The translations under genes were made by a program, and so were the position numbers. Below the pieces are notes generated by a model. The model was given only the letters and a program-made list of their open reading frames with translations. It was not told where the DNA came from and ran no database searches. From Methanobacteriota archaeon (lineage in GTDB: Archaea > Halobacteriota > Methanosarcinia > Methanosarcinales > Methanosarcinaceae), in assembly GCA_023399215.1 (NCBI GenBank), contig JAEWQJ010000024.1, forward strand, positions 7,940-71,939: DNA of 64,000 nt. The letters are read 5' to 3'. Shown here one piece after another: positions 1 through 8,277 of this stretch (position 1 is the first letter of the stretch; each line of letters begins with the position of its first letter).

Positions 1-246
1 ATAAGAATAGATCGTTTAAAGGTCCTCAGGCATCTCGCTTCCTGAGATAACAATCTAATTTTTTATGTCATTTATGTCATTGTCAAAGTACCTTGATTTA
101 TTAATTTCAGCTTTGAAGCTAATTTATAAATGTAGTTTACAAACCTCGAAAACCTTTACTTTAAAATATACAACCGGATTATAAATTTTATAATATATAA
201 ATACATTGATATAGTGGACATTATCTTGTAAATAAATAAGTAATAG

Positions 247-290
247 GACTTATGGAATTGAACGGGAAAATCAATAGAGCATTGAACCGA
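247..290 (+). repeat. Dispersed repeat, copy A (GGACTTATG..ATTGAAC family)
   Basis: The motif GGACTTATGGAATTGAAC begins at about 248 and continues into a short tail containing AAATCAATAG. Related copies occur at 5051, 6812 and, inverted, at about 7690, 5107 and 16100. This copy lies about 160 bp upstream of a small secreted repeat protein. The rest of 1-405 is AT-rich with no gene that I can support. Confidence 0.6.
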
Positions 291-405
291 TCTTGATTTC
301 AATCTAGTGATTTGTGGATTTCTGGACTGAAACACTGAGTTTAGAGAGAGGTGTTCTTCATCAAACGTTTGCAAGTCCTATGCTGTAATTTTAGGGAGTA
401 GTTAA

Positions 406-1224
406 ATGTTAAAAATCAAAACGAATCTGGCTATTTTACTGGCTGTTTGTTGTGTACTGTCAATAACAGTTGCAGTAGTAAGTGCCACTGCAACGGGTGG
501 AGACGAAACAGCAACGGGAGATGCAACAGCAACGGCAGGTCACGCAGGTGCAGATCAAAGCTCAACAGCAACGAGCGGGGACGCAACAGCAATGGGAGAC
601 GCAACAGCAACGACCGGAAGCGCAACAGCAAATGCTGACTCAACAGCAATGAGCGGAGACGCAACTGCAAATGGTCAATCAACTGCAACGACCGGAATTG
701 CAAGAGCATCTATTGACTCAACAGCAACGACAGGAGATGCAACAGCAACGGGAGACTCAACAGCACAGACAGGAAATGCAGTCGCAAAGACTGACTCAAC
801 AGCAACGAGCGGAGACGCAACTGCAAATGGTCAATCAACTGCAACGACCGGAGTGACATACGCAGGAAGTGACTCAACAGCAACGAGCGGAGATGCAATC
901 GCAAAGGGTCAATCAACTGCAACGACCGGAGAGGCATGTGCATATGACGACTCAACTGCAACGAGCGGAGATGCAATCGCAAAGGGTCAATCAACTGCAA
1001 CGACCGGAGACGTAATCACAAAGACTGACTCAACAGCAACTGGCGGAGACGCAATCGCAAAGGGTCAATCAACTGCAATCGCAACGGACGGCTCAACTGC
1101 AATCGCAAAGGGTCACGCAACTGCAATTGCAACAGACGGCTCAACCGTAATCGCAAAGGGGAACAAAGTCGAAACAACCTCAGCGGATGGTACAACTGTA
1201 ACCGAAAGACTCAATAAAGACTAA
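406..1224 (+). CDS. Secreted Ser/Thr/Ala/Gly-rich repeat protein
   Basis: The 272-residue product starts with a Sec-type signal peptide (basic MLKIKTN, a hydrophobic stretch, then a VVSATA cleavage region). Almost all the rest is a degenerate repeat. The core STATSGDATA or STATTG alternates with AKGQ- or ANGQ-type linkers, with a period of about 13 residues paired into about 26-residue double units. No enzyme motif or membrane anchor is visible, so it is probably an exported structural or surface protein. A regular period with small residues suggests a beta-solenoid, but that is inference. The start follows GGGAG with suitable spacing. The signal peptide closely resembles those of two other small secreted proteins here (5229 and 7018), and all three follow a related dispersed DNA repeat. 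ORFs in other frames of this region are produced by the repeat and are not real genes. Confidence 0.8.
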   Translation: MLKIKTNLAILLAVCCVLSITVAVVSATATGGDETATGDATATAGHAGADQSSTATSGDATAMGDATATTGSATANADSTAMSGDATANGQSTATTGIARASIDSTATTGDATATGDSTAQTGNAVAKTDSTATSGDATANGQSTATTGVTYAGSDSTATSGDAIAKGQSTATTGEACAYDDSTATSGDAIAKGQSTATTGDVITKTDSTATGGDAIAKGQSTAIATDGSTAIAKGHATAIATDGSTVIAKGNKVETTSADGTTVTERLNKD

Positions 1225-1269
1225 CTGAGCCTCAACCGTACGAATTACTCAAGTAAACTACCCCTTCCC

Positions 1270-1931
1270 AAAACTCTCGCCTGACGGCTCAAGTTTTTGA
1301 GGAGGGGACTTCCTACTTCATTCCCCTCTCCAGTGAGAAAGAGTCCATAAGCTCTACCTCTTGTCCCAAGAATGCAAATTTCCTGATTATTGATAGCGGC
1401 ATTAATGTCTCGATTATAGAAAGTCCCGCAATTAGGACATCACACTCCGATCTTTCAAAGTTAATTCGGAGTCATGGAAGCAACAAACATTACAACAAAC
1501 ATTACAGGTCTTTGAAGATGGTTCAAACATTCCTATTCTCAGTACAGTTTTTCCGTACCATTCAGCCTTATCCAGCTTGAGTATGAAACTGTACCATATG
1601 GAATCTGAAACAGCCTGAGCAAATTTGTGGTTTTTCTTCATGCCTTTAAAGTTCAATGTTTAAACTGTTACGGCTTAATTTTCGCTTATGAGCTTTTTTG
1701 AAACATTGTATTGAAAATCATGTATCTATCTGGAAATCAATCCATGGACCTTAGCCATTTTATAAACTGCTTTTTTCTTGTTCTTAGAACCCTTAACCTT
1801 CCTTGAAACTCTTCTCTGCAAGCATTTCAGCCTGTTCAGAGAAGCTTTCAGGTACTTGCTGATGTAGTTTTTCCTGTTGAGGTTCGGGATACCGTTACCG
1901 TTATCAGGAAAATACGGCATCAGTTTCCTCG
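1270..1931 (-). pseudogene. Broken TnpB (IS200/IS605 family)
   Basis: Minus-strand reading gives recognisable TnpB pieces in different frames. From about 1920 comes a basic helical segment with LQRRVSRKVKGSKNKKKA. From about 1656 come KGMKKNHKFAQAVSD and AEWYGKTVL, followed by the zinc-finger region SSKTCNVC. Another frame gives CPNCGTFYNRDINAA, which holds the last RuvC aspartate. Frameshifts separate the pieces and the 5' part with the first RuvC aspartate is missing, so no working nuclease is made. A foldable, GC-richer element at about 1252-1310 lies where the right end and guide RNA of such elements normally sit. Confidence 0.75.
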
Positions 1932-1994
1932 AAGCATCATTGTATTATATTCTTTAAAAATACTTATAATTCTACAGATTCAGTATCATCGGAA

Positions 1995-2065
1995 GAGTGG
2001 GAAGTTGATGGCTCTCATCCCCACCTGCAGATCGGATAAATCCGACCTAGTGAGGAGGGGATCGT
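1995..2065. repeat. Subterminal hairpin, probable IS200/IS605 end
   Basis: TCGGATAAATCCGA at about 2031-2046 is self-complementary. It is flanked by CCCCACCT and AGGAGGGG, which nearly pair with each other. This nested fold is typical of the ends recognised by IS200/IS605 transposases. It lies next to the TnpB remnant but at the wrong side to be its immediate 3' end, so it may mark the other end or a second decayed element. Confidence 0.4.
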
Positions 2066-2330
2066 CCCGCCTTCTTTGATAAAAAGATTCAGGAATTATT
2101 CCGGGAGTTTGATATCTGAGTTTTGTTACCTGCCAGGCCTACTCCTTTTATATGATAAAGTGATCTTTATGTCATACTTCTTAGAGATGCCTATCCGTGT
2201 TGTTTATTAAGAAGATAGAACATAAGGTAATGTTAACCTGTTCCATATCCTGTACAGGCTTTGCCTCAAAAACGAGGAAGATTGCCGTGGATGATAAGAG
2301 ACCACTTTAAGTTCAAGGGAGAATTTGTCT

Positions 2331-3194
2331 GTGAAAATGAGAACGAAAATAGTGTTTATACTCCTTGCCCTGATGGTGGTCTTTGCATCGGGCTGTATGG
2401 AGCAAAAAAAGGAAATTGTCATAGATAAGCCTGGCAATATCTCTAGTTATGAATTTGAGATTTTTCAGAATGAGTCGAGTAATCAGACGCTTGCAAATAC
2501 CACTACATACTACCTGCTGGAAAATGCTACGAAAGTACAGGTTGTTCATATCGTAGTAAATACCAGCAAAATTGAGATCTATCCTCCCGACATCCTGAGT
2601 GGCAGTTCAGAGGAGAGTCCTATTCAAAATTTCGTACAGCTTGTGGGCCCGGCAAACCAGACCGCAGCGAGCCCGAAAACGTTTGAAGAACTTTCCAGCA
2701 GAAATAACACATCGGATATTAATTATACTCTGACTCAGGAAGTTATCCAGGGTGTAAAAGTTATAAACCTGGAGTTTAAGGAGCCTGTTACAGGTTTTAT
2801 CGCATATACGCTTGAAAATTCGGGAGAACAGAGTTTTGCATTTGTTAAACACGATTCCGAATTCATCCGCGTGGTGCTCCCAGAAGGATATGTTACTGGC
2901 AACAGGGTATTCGGGATAGCAAGGCCTGAACCTTCGAGTGTAACTTATGATGAAAAAGGAAGGCAAACTCTCCTGTGGATTTCCTCGAAGATGGGAGACC
3001 GGGAAGAAACCATTCAGGTGAAATACTATACCCAGTCAGCACCCCTGCTATTCTCAGCCGCAATTATAGCCCTGCTCTGCGGAGTTGGCCTTGTACTTTT
3101 ACATTATGCCAGAAGTAAAAAGAAACTTGAGGCTGTTAGAGGAATTCTTGATCTCGAAAAAGAATATGAGAAGAAACAGCGAAAAAGGAAATGA
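2331..3194 (+). CDS. Membrane-anchored lipoprotein of unknown function
   Basis: The roughly 287-residue product has an N-terminal lipoprotein signal ending FASGC at about residue 22, a long extracytoplasmic domain with many Asn/Ser/Thr residues, one hydrophobic helix near residues 240-260, and a basic coiled tail ending in KKQRKRK. It is therefore tethered at both ends of the outer domain with a short cytoplasmic tail. The layout resembles archaeal DUF5803-type proteins, but I could not confirm that family. The GTG at 2331 is preferred because AGGGAG ends nine bases before it; TTG at 2325 and ATG at 2337 are poorly spaced alternatives. The pilin-like gene follows 33 bp downstream on the same strand and may be co-transcribed. 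Confidence 0.7.
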   Translation: MKMRTKIVFILLALMVVFASGCMEQKKEIVIDKPGNISSYEFEIFQNESSNQTLANTTTYYLLENATKVQVVHIVVNTSKIEIYPPDILSGSSEESPIQNFVQLVGPANQTAASPKTFEELSSRNNTSDINYTLTQEVIQGVKVINLEFKEPVTGFIAYTLENSGEQSFAFVKHDSEFIRVVLPEGYVTGNRVFGIARPEPSSVTYDEKGRQTLLWISSKMGDREETIQVKYYTQSAPLLFSAAIIALLCGVGLVLLHYARSKKKLEAVRGILDLEKEYEKKQRKRK

Positions 3195-3227
3195 TCTGGA
3201 AGGATATTTTCCCTCCAGATTTTATTC

Positions 3228-3992
3228 ATGAATAATAACTCTTTTGCAATTCATAAATTATTTATGGCAGTTTGTGGCATTTTCTTATTAATGAAAACCT
3301 GGGGAAAAATACGAGCTAAAGAGCTCTTTTCATCAGAAACAGCATCTGATGCCGTAACTCCTATTATAGGCTCCCTCCTTATGTTGATTGTTCTGGTCGC
3401 ACTTGCAGGTATGGCTGCTATCAGTTTTTCCAATATTGCCAATGAAGGCAAAAGCACTCAACCGCTGATGGCAAAGATTTCACTTGAATCGTGCGAAGGA
3501 GGACTTTCGCCTAATAATTATGATGAGGATGAGAAAGAGGATAAAAAGAGAGCCCGTTTTCAAGAAAATAAGATTGTGCTTGTACACGAAGGAGGTGATT
3601 CCCTGCCCTTAGATTTTATCTCGATAAAGATATTCGGGTATGGGAATTCCTATAGGCCTGTTTTTGGACAGGATTTTCTTACAGGAAATATTTCCCTTCT
3701 CTACCTAGATTTGAGTTCTCAGGGGAAAAATGACACATGCTATGATCTTAATAATAAAGCCACTCTTGAAGACGGCTCATGGAATGTAGGGGAAAGACTT
3801 GTATTCTGTGGGCAAGATAGTGCAATAGGAGCTACTAAATCCAGCGTAAAAGTTAGTGTGGATGGGGACAGTGACACCTCCGACAATTACGGATTCAAGG
3901 TAGGTTCTGAAATTATCCTTAGGGTTATTGACACAAAAAGCAGCAATGTTATTGCCGAACAGAGAGCCATTGTAAGACATTATGAAGGCTAA
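3228..3992 (+). CDS. Archaeal type IV pilin-like protein
   Basis: The N-terminal region carries the archaeal class III signal pattern: a charged stretch, then SDAVTPIIGSLLMLIVLVAL. Prepilin peptidase would cut before the hydrophobic helix that forms the pilus core. The remaining 180 or so residues are a soluble, acidic beta-rich domain ending in VIAEQRAIVRHYEG. The protein is up to 254 residues. The first ATG (3228) gives an unusually long leader, and ATG at 3273 or 3291 (MKTWGKIRAKELF) would give a more normal one. A prepilin peptidase is encoded at 43288. A degenerate copy of the last third of this gene lies at 6279-6578, so the 3' end has been duplicated and has decayed. Confidence 0.75.
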   Translation: MNNNSFAIHKLFMAVCGIFLLMKTWGKIRAKELFSSETASDAVTPIIGSLLMLIVLVALAGMAAISFSNIANEGKSTQPLMAKISLESCEGGLSPNNYDEDEKEDKKRARFQENKIVLVHEGGDSLPLDFISIKIFGYGNSYRPVFGQDFLTGNISLLYLDLSSQGKNDTCYDLNNKATLEDGSWNVGERLVFCGQDSAIGATKSSVKVSVDGDSDTSDNYGFKVGSEIILRVIDTKSSNVIAEQRAIVRHYEG

Positions 3993-4010
3993 AATTGAAA
4001 GAGAGAGGTA

Positions 4011-4310
4011 TCCACTTTTAGAAGATTTCTTTTTAATTTGAAGCCGTTCCCCGTACAGAATAATTTTATTCCGTAGATCAAATGATACTGGTAGTTAAAA
4101 GCTATCCATTCTTGGAATGTTTCTTTTATCTCACAGATTGGAAATACTTTTTTGTATGACTCTATCCAGCTAAGGAATCTCTCTATTGCACTTTTATTTT
4201 TGTATTCTTCATAATTTACCTTTATTGGCTTTCTACTCTTCTTTTCTTCTGATTTCTTTTGTTTATTGGTATACTGGACTTTATTAACGACGTACAAAAT
4301 ACCGTTGATT
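4011..4310 (-). pseudogene. Transposase C-terminal remnant
   Basis: The minus strand encodes SAIERFLSWIESYKKVFP followed by a decayed tail. The pattern ERFxSWIE(S/A)YKK matches the C-terminal DDE region of IS5-like archaeal transposases. No upstream catalytic domain can be read in frame, and an unplaced 84-codon frame at 4364-4618 does not restore it. This is a dead fragment just after the pilin-like gene. Confidence 0.5.
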
Positions 4311-4639
4311 AACTTGCAGGAACATCATCGATATCACGGAATGACATAATTCCATTTATAATTTCAATAGAACATTAGTTTCGAGATAGGTTCATACAGT
4401 AAGTTTTCCCACAAAACTATTGGATTATCTGACATGACCTCTGGCCTGTCTTTAATACTGCAGGTCGATAATTGGATTTTTAGCCAATTGACTTGACTTT
4501 TATGAAAGCCGTTTATGAACTTTATAATTCCATATGATATAGAAATCTCCGGGTTACTGCCGATAACCTTAACATTTAGTATCAAAGAAACACTTGTTTT
4601 ATAACTCAAGAAAGACAATGAAGGATTAAAATGATAAAT

Positions 4640-5228
4640 TAGAAGAAAAAATCCATATAATAGATTATAATATGATTATGATAGGTAAATATAGGATATT
4701 TTTAGTAAATTAGTTATTAGAAGCTTTTATTTTCAAAATAAATAATAAAATTATAATTAAAGGGAAAAAATAATATTTAATTATAGAAATATCCGGAGAA
4801 CATATTGGTTAAATTATATAAATTGGAAAATGAAAGCTAAACATAATTGTTTTTAATATATAACTCGTTGATGACTATTAAGAAGTATTAAACACATAAT
4901 TATTATATTTTTTTGAGATTAAATATCAAATAAAGTGTGTTTAAAAATACGATTTCTATAAAGCTTTACATACCACAAGTATGGTTATATTTTATTTAGC
5001 CGATTTAGGAGCTGTTGACACAGAGTCAATGGCACTATGTTGGTCAAAATAGGACTTATGCAATTGAACTAACAAAAATCATTGGTGGCTGTATTTACTC
5101 TATCACTTCAATTGCATAGTTCCAAACTGATCAACAAAAAATTTCGATAAAACTACAGCCGTTTATATAGAATGTATAAACAACCAGCTGAAAAATGGAA
5201 ATTTATCGAAATTTATAGAGGCTAAAAA
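4640..5228. other. AT-rich intergenic region
   Basis: I see no coding sequence here. The stretch is very AT-rich, with several TATA-like runs. It contains the inverted-repeat element at 5051-5123 and forms the upstream region of the lysine-rich secreted protein. Confidence 0.5.
5051..5123. repeat. Small inverted-repeat element of the dispersed family
   Basis: GGACTTATGCAATTGAA at about 5052 is mirrored by TTCAATTGCATAGTTCC ending at 5123, with two mismatches over 17 bases. The whole 73-bp unit can fold as one hairpin and carries no ORF. It belongs to the same family as the copies at 248 and 6812 and lies about 105 bp upstream of a small secreted protein. Confidence 0.65.
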
Positions 5229-5528
5229 ATGTTACAAAAAATAAAAAAGGTATTATCAATTCTACTTGCAGTCTGTTTTCTGGCTACAGTAACAGCTGGA
5301 GCAGTAAGTGCACATGCAGATAATAGTGGAAATTGTGTAGTGCATGAAGATCATAGCAAGAAAGTAGTTAAAACAGTCAAGAAACCAGTAGCCAAGAAAG
5401 TAATCAAACCAGTCCAGAAACCAGTAATCAAGAAGGTAGTTAAAACAGTCAAGAAACCAGTAACAAAGAAGGTAGTTAAATCAGTCAAGAAACCAGTAAC
5501 AAAGTCTGTACCAAAGACCAATCTATAA
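5229..5528 (+). CDS. Secreted Lys/Val/Pro-rich repeat protein
   Basis: The 99-residue product has a signal peptide (MLQKIKKVLS, hydrophobic core, then AGAVSAHA). A short His/Asp-containing segment follows, then tandem copies of a KKPVxKKVVKxV unit that make the mature protein extremely basic. No globular domain is evident. It may bind acidic cell-wall polymers such as methanochondroitin or nucleic acid, but that is inference from charge only. The core of its signal peptide, LLAVCFLATVTAGAVSA, is near that of the 406 gene (LLAVCCVLSITVAVVSA), and the DNA repeat upstream is shared too. Confidence 0.7.
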   Translation: MLQKIKKVLSILLAVCFLATVTAGAVSAHADNSGNCVVHEDHSKKVVKTVKKPVAKKVIKPVQKPVIKKVVKTVKKPVTKKVVKSVKKPVTKSVPKTNL

Positions 5529-6097
5529 CTATCTTAAGTTACAGAATCAATAAAAAACTCGATACGCTCTTTACCTAAAGATATATGGTAAGTTCGGACA
5601 TGGCTTATAGGACTTAAAAACTGTTTTTTAGGTTCTATAAACCATGTTTAATCCTTGAAAACAGCAATATAGCTAATAAACCAATAAGCATTAAAACATC
5701 AGTTCTCTATTAAGTGTTATTACACTAAAGACCGCGTTTGATTTTACTCTCAAATTAAAAGCACAAAGCCATACCGGACAGCAATACTTTGACTTAAAAT
5801 ATTGCTAGTCCTCTACTTTTCAACCTTGTATCCTACCGTTTTTGAGACCTGCAAAATTAACTATGAGCTTATCCAAAAACCGATTTTCCTCTCAAAAGTA
5901 GTAAAGTTTCATATACATTTCCTGATCTGAAACATAACTGCCCTAGCTACTCAAACGTGTACTTTTGAAATATTCCAAAGTTTTTGACCTTTTGCCTTTA
6001 TTGAAAATTTCCAGCAGCCATTTTTCTAATCTTCGGTTGAGATAATAACTGAAAACTGCAAATTTTCGAATAATTCCTCACAAACAAGAACAGGAAG
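5529..6097. other. Intergenic region with an IS-end-like motif
   Basis: No gene is supported. ACTATGAGCTTATCC followed by AAAAACC at about 5861-5885 recurs at about 40727-40748 beside an IS5-like transposase remnant. It is probably the terminal repeat of a decayed copy. Confidence 0.4.
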
Positions 6098-6232
6098 GGC
6101 AGTGTGCCAATTTTTCTGTAAACTCATAAATCTCAAGAAGTTATTGGGTAGAAAATTCCATATCGAAAGATCATTTTCTCCATCGTACGCAAAGACTTGG
6201 CTTCGAATTTACAGCAAACTTGAGACACTGCC
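6098..6232. mobile_element. MITE, copy 1 (135 bp)
   Basis: The element starts GGCAGTGTGCCAATTTTTCT and ends with the near reverse complement (GCAAACTTGAGACACTGCC), giving terminal inverted repeats of about 25 bp. A second copy with the same ends lies at 7464-7595. It has no coding capacity. It abuts the broken pilin copy that follows, so insertion may be linked to that rearrangement. Confidence 0.65.
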
Positions 6233-6278
6233 ACAGGAAGGTCGTTATTTTGAAGACATATATGGAAAGTCAGTTGAT

Positions 6279-6578
6279 ACGACGGCTCATGGAATGTCGA
6301 GGAAAGGCCTATTCTCTGCGGGCAGGACAACCTTGAAGGATCTATTGTTTCCAGTATTAAAGTTAAGTGTCAATGGGAAAAGCGATACAAAAGCGATACA
6401 AAAGCGATACAAAAGCGATATCTTAGATAATTATGGCTTAATAATATGGCTTAATAATACGGTTTAATAGTATGGCTTAATAAAGTAGGTTCCGAAATTA
6501 TTCTTAAGATTACTGACACTAAAAGCAGCAATGTTATTGCTGAACAAAGAGGCTACTGTAAAACATTATGAAGATTAA
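6279..6578 (+). pseudogene. Degenerate 3' copy of the pilin-like gene
   Basis: From ACGGCTCATGGAATGT onward this stretch follows the last 220 or so bases of the pilin-like gene at 3228-3992, including the terminal coding part for ITDTKSSNVIAEQR. It is interrupted by local expansions: an 11-bp unit AAAAGCGATAC repeated about four times (6378-6420) and a 13-bp unit like TTAATAATATGGC repeated about four times (6434-6484). One extra base near the end shifts the frame. No start codon or leader is present. It is a partial duplicate, and the frames across it are not genes. Confidence 0.75.
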
Positions 6579-6810
6579 AACTGGAATTTCGGATAATTAT
6601 ATGTTTTCTTTTAATATGGTTTATGAGGACTCAGAATTGATTTAATTCTATTATTAAAGGGTATATCTGAAATTAAGAAATATATAAAGCTTCTTTTTTA
6701 AATATGAGTAATATAATTTCTCAATAGAAGTAAGTATTTTTATATTTTTGTCAGCTAATTCAAGGCAAGTCAACCGTTGACGGTTGGCAAGACAATTAGG
6801 AGATAATGAA

Positions 6811-6850
6811 ACAATAGGACTTATGCTATTGAACTGAGAAATCAATAGCA
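6811..6850 (+). repeat. Dispersed repeat, copy C
   Basis: AGGACTTATGCTATTGAACT continues with GAGAAATCAATAGCA. The reverse complement of 7687-7726 gives an almost identical sequence of about 38 bp. The two therefore form long inverted repeats around the coiled-coil protein gene at 7018-7413 and the second MITE. Confidence 0.65.
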
Positions 6851-7017
6851 AGAATCTGCAAACTATTCAAATCAAAGTATTACAGATTCGTTCGTGATTT
6901 ATTATGAACCTCATATGCATGAGTCCCTTGTAAACAAAACAAAAACAAAGACAAAAACAAAATCAGAACAAATTATATTCAACGCATTAAATTAAAAACA
7001 AAAAGAGGATTAGTACT

Positions 7018-7413
7018 ATGAGAATAAAAACATTTGACGGAATAAAAAAGCTCATGTGTATGTTTACACTGGTCTTTTTTGTAATATCATTAACAGCTGC
7101 ATCAGTAAGTGCAGGGTCAAATGATACATATAAAGTAGAGAAGGCAAAGTTAGATACAGAGAAAGCTACGTTAGAAAAAGAAAAAGCAGCAATATTAGAA
7201 GAGAAGGCTGCGTTAGAAAAAGAAAAGAAGACGTTGGAAGCACAGAAGAAAAAATTGAGCACAACTGACAAAGAATACCAGAACTGGCTCAAGAAATATA
7301 ACAGCTTTTTAACCAAATACAAAAAATGCCAAAGTAAATATAAATCATGGCAAACAAAGTACAATACCTGTATAAACAAATATACGACCTTGAAACATAA
7401 ATATAATAAGTAA
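7018..7413 (+). CDS. Secreted coiled-coil protein
   Basis: The 131-residue product has a signal peptide ending near AASVSAGS. A heptad-like helix of alternating Glu/Lys/Ala follows (EKATLEKEKAAILEEKAALE). The C-terminal part is Tyr/Lys-rich, with repeated KYK and KYN motifs and two cysteines. It looks like an exported elongated helical protein, with no enzyme motif. The start is the ATG of MRIKTFDG, with GAGG 12 bases upstream. It is the third small low-complexity secreted protein in the first 8 kb, lies inside a pair of inverted dispersed repeats, and is followed by a MITE. It could be carried as a cassette by these repeats, which is inference. Confidence 0.7.
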   Translation: MRIKTFDGIKKLMCMFTLVFFVISLTAASVSAGSNDTYKVEKAKLDTEKATLEKEKAAILEEKAALEKEKKTLEAQKKKLSTTDKEYQNWLKKYNSFLTKYKKCQSKYKSWQTKYNTCINKYTTLKHKYNK

Positions 7414-7463
7414 CAGCAATAAAAACAAGCTATAAAATAGAAACATAAAAGGTGGCTATAAAA

Positions 7464-7595
7464 GACAGTGTACCAATTTTCTGTAAAATCATAAGTTTCT
7501 AGAAGTTATTAGATAAGATTCGATATGTGCAGATCAATTTTATCCATAGCTTATAAAAACTTAAATTGAGTTTACAGCAAACTTGTGACACTGCC
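7464..7595. mobile_element. MITE, copy 2 (about 132 bp)
   Basis: This copy starts GACAGTGTACCAATTTTCTG and ends GCAAACTTGTGACACTGCC. It matches copy 1 at 6098-6232 in both ends and in internal blocks such as TCTAGAAGTTATTAGATA against TCAAGAAGTTATTGGGTA. It has no ORF. The rest of 7414-7930 holds no supported gene. Confidence 0.65.
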
Positions 7596-7686
7596 AGGTA
7601 ATTTTCTTAGAGGATTTACGCGCTTGAGGGAAAAAAACACGCATTGACCTGTACGAGTATAAATAGTCATACCGGTCAATACCTCA

Positions 7687-7726
7687 TGCTATTGATTTCT
7701 CAGCTCAAGTGCGTAATTCCTACATA
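7687..7726 (-). repeat. Dispersed repeat, inverted copy D
   Basis: On the minus strand this reads AGGAATTACGCACTTGAGCT then GAGAAATCAATAGCAT. It pairs with the plus-strand copy at 6811-6850 and closes the unit around the coiled-coil protein gene. Confidence 0.6.
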
Positions 7727-7930
7727 AATATAATCTCATTTATTATAAATATATTCACAAGTTCCCATTATATTTCTGCCACGCACATCCACCATATTCC
7801 TGTTACACACATATTATTGGAGTTGTATTTCTGGCCTACAGTTCGTTTTGGATTTGGAAGATGTGAGCTTTTTTCTATAGAATTTATTTTCAGGATATAT
7901 CTTTGCCTATATGAATCTGAAAAAGTCAAG

Positions 7931-8170
7931 TTACAGCCCGGCTCTTTCGATCAGTAGATCTGCCAAATATTTTGCGTCTTTCAACGGAAAATCCTTTTCA
8001 GTAATCAGGCCTTCCGCCTCTCTTGCAGTAACTTCAGCACCACCGATTCTGCCTGTGGTGTCAAGCCCTTCAGGCAAGGCAGCAATCAACTCATCCATCG
8101 TGTTTATGGGAAATTTTGCATCTTTAAGTACTTCAATGATCTGTTCGTAAACTTCTTCCTTTATGCCCAT
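7931..8170 (-). CDS. MTH865-family small protein
   Basis: The 79-residue protein begins MGIKEEVYEQIIEVLKDA and continues with FPINTMDELIAALPEG and EVTAREAEGLI. This matches the MTH865-like family, a small four-helix EF-hand-like fold found in methanogens whose biochemical role is unknown. GGAGGG lies six bases before the ATG. It is about 100 bp downstream of the methyltransferase gene and on the same strand, so it is probably the last gene of the ABC transporter operon. No metal-binding loop with full EF-hand spacing is visible. Confidence 0.75.
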   Translation of the reverse strand: MGIKEEVYEQIIEVLKDAKFPINTMDELIAALPEGLDTTGRIGGAEVTAREAEGLITEKDFPLKDAKYLADLLIERAGL

Positions 8171-8277
8171 CTATTCCCTCCGATACGGGTCTCTTTGTTT
8201 CTCAATTTAAAGAGCCTATGAATATCGACTCCTGCCTATAATCCTGTTTTCATTTTATTTCCACATTTCCTTCAGGT

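Noticed and set aside
431..1000. Overlapping frames on both strands within the TATSGDATA gene
   Set aside because: They arise from the repeat structure, lack starts with ribosome binding sites and overlap a gene with a clear signal peptide.
4364..4618. 84-codon minus-strand frame
   Set aside because: No family, no ribosome binding site, AT-rich; perhaps part of the adjacent transposase debris.
6102..6467. 121-codon plus-strand frame
   Set aside because: It is a chimera of the MITE and the degenerate pilin fragment, with no ribosome binding site.
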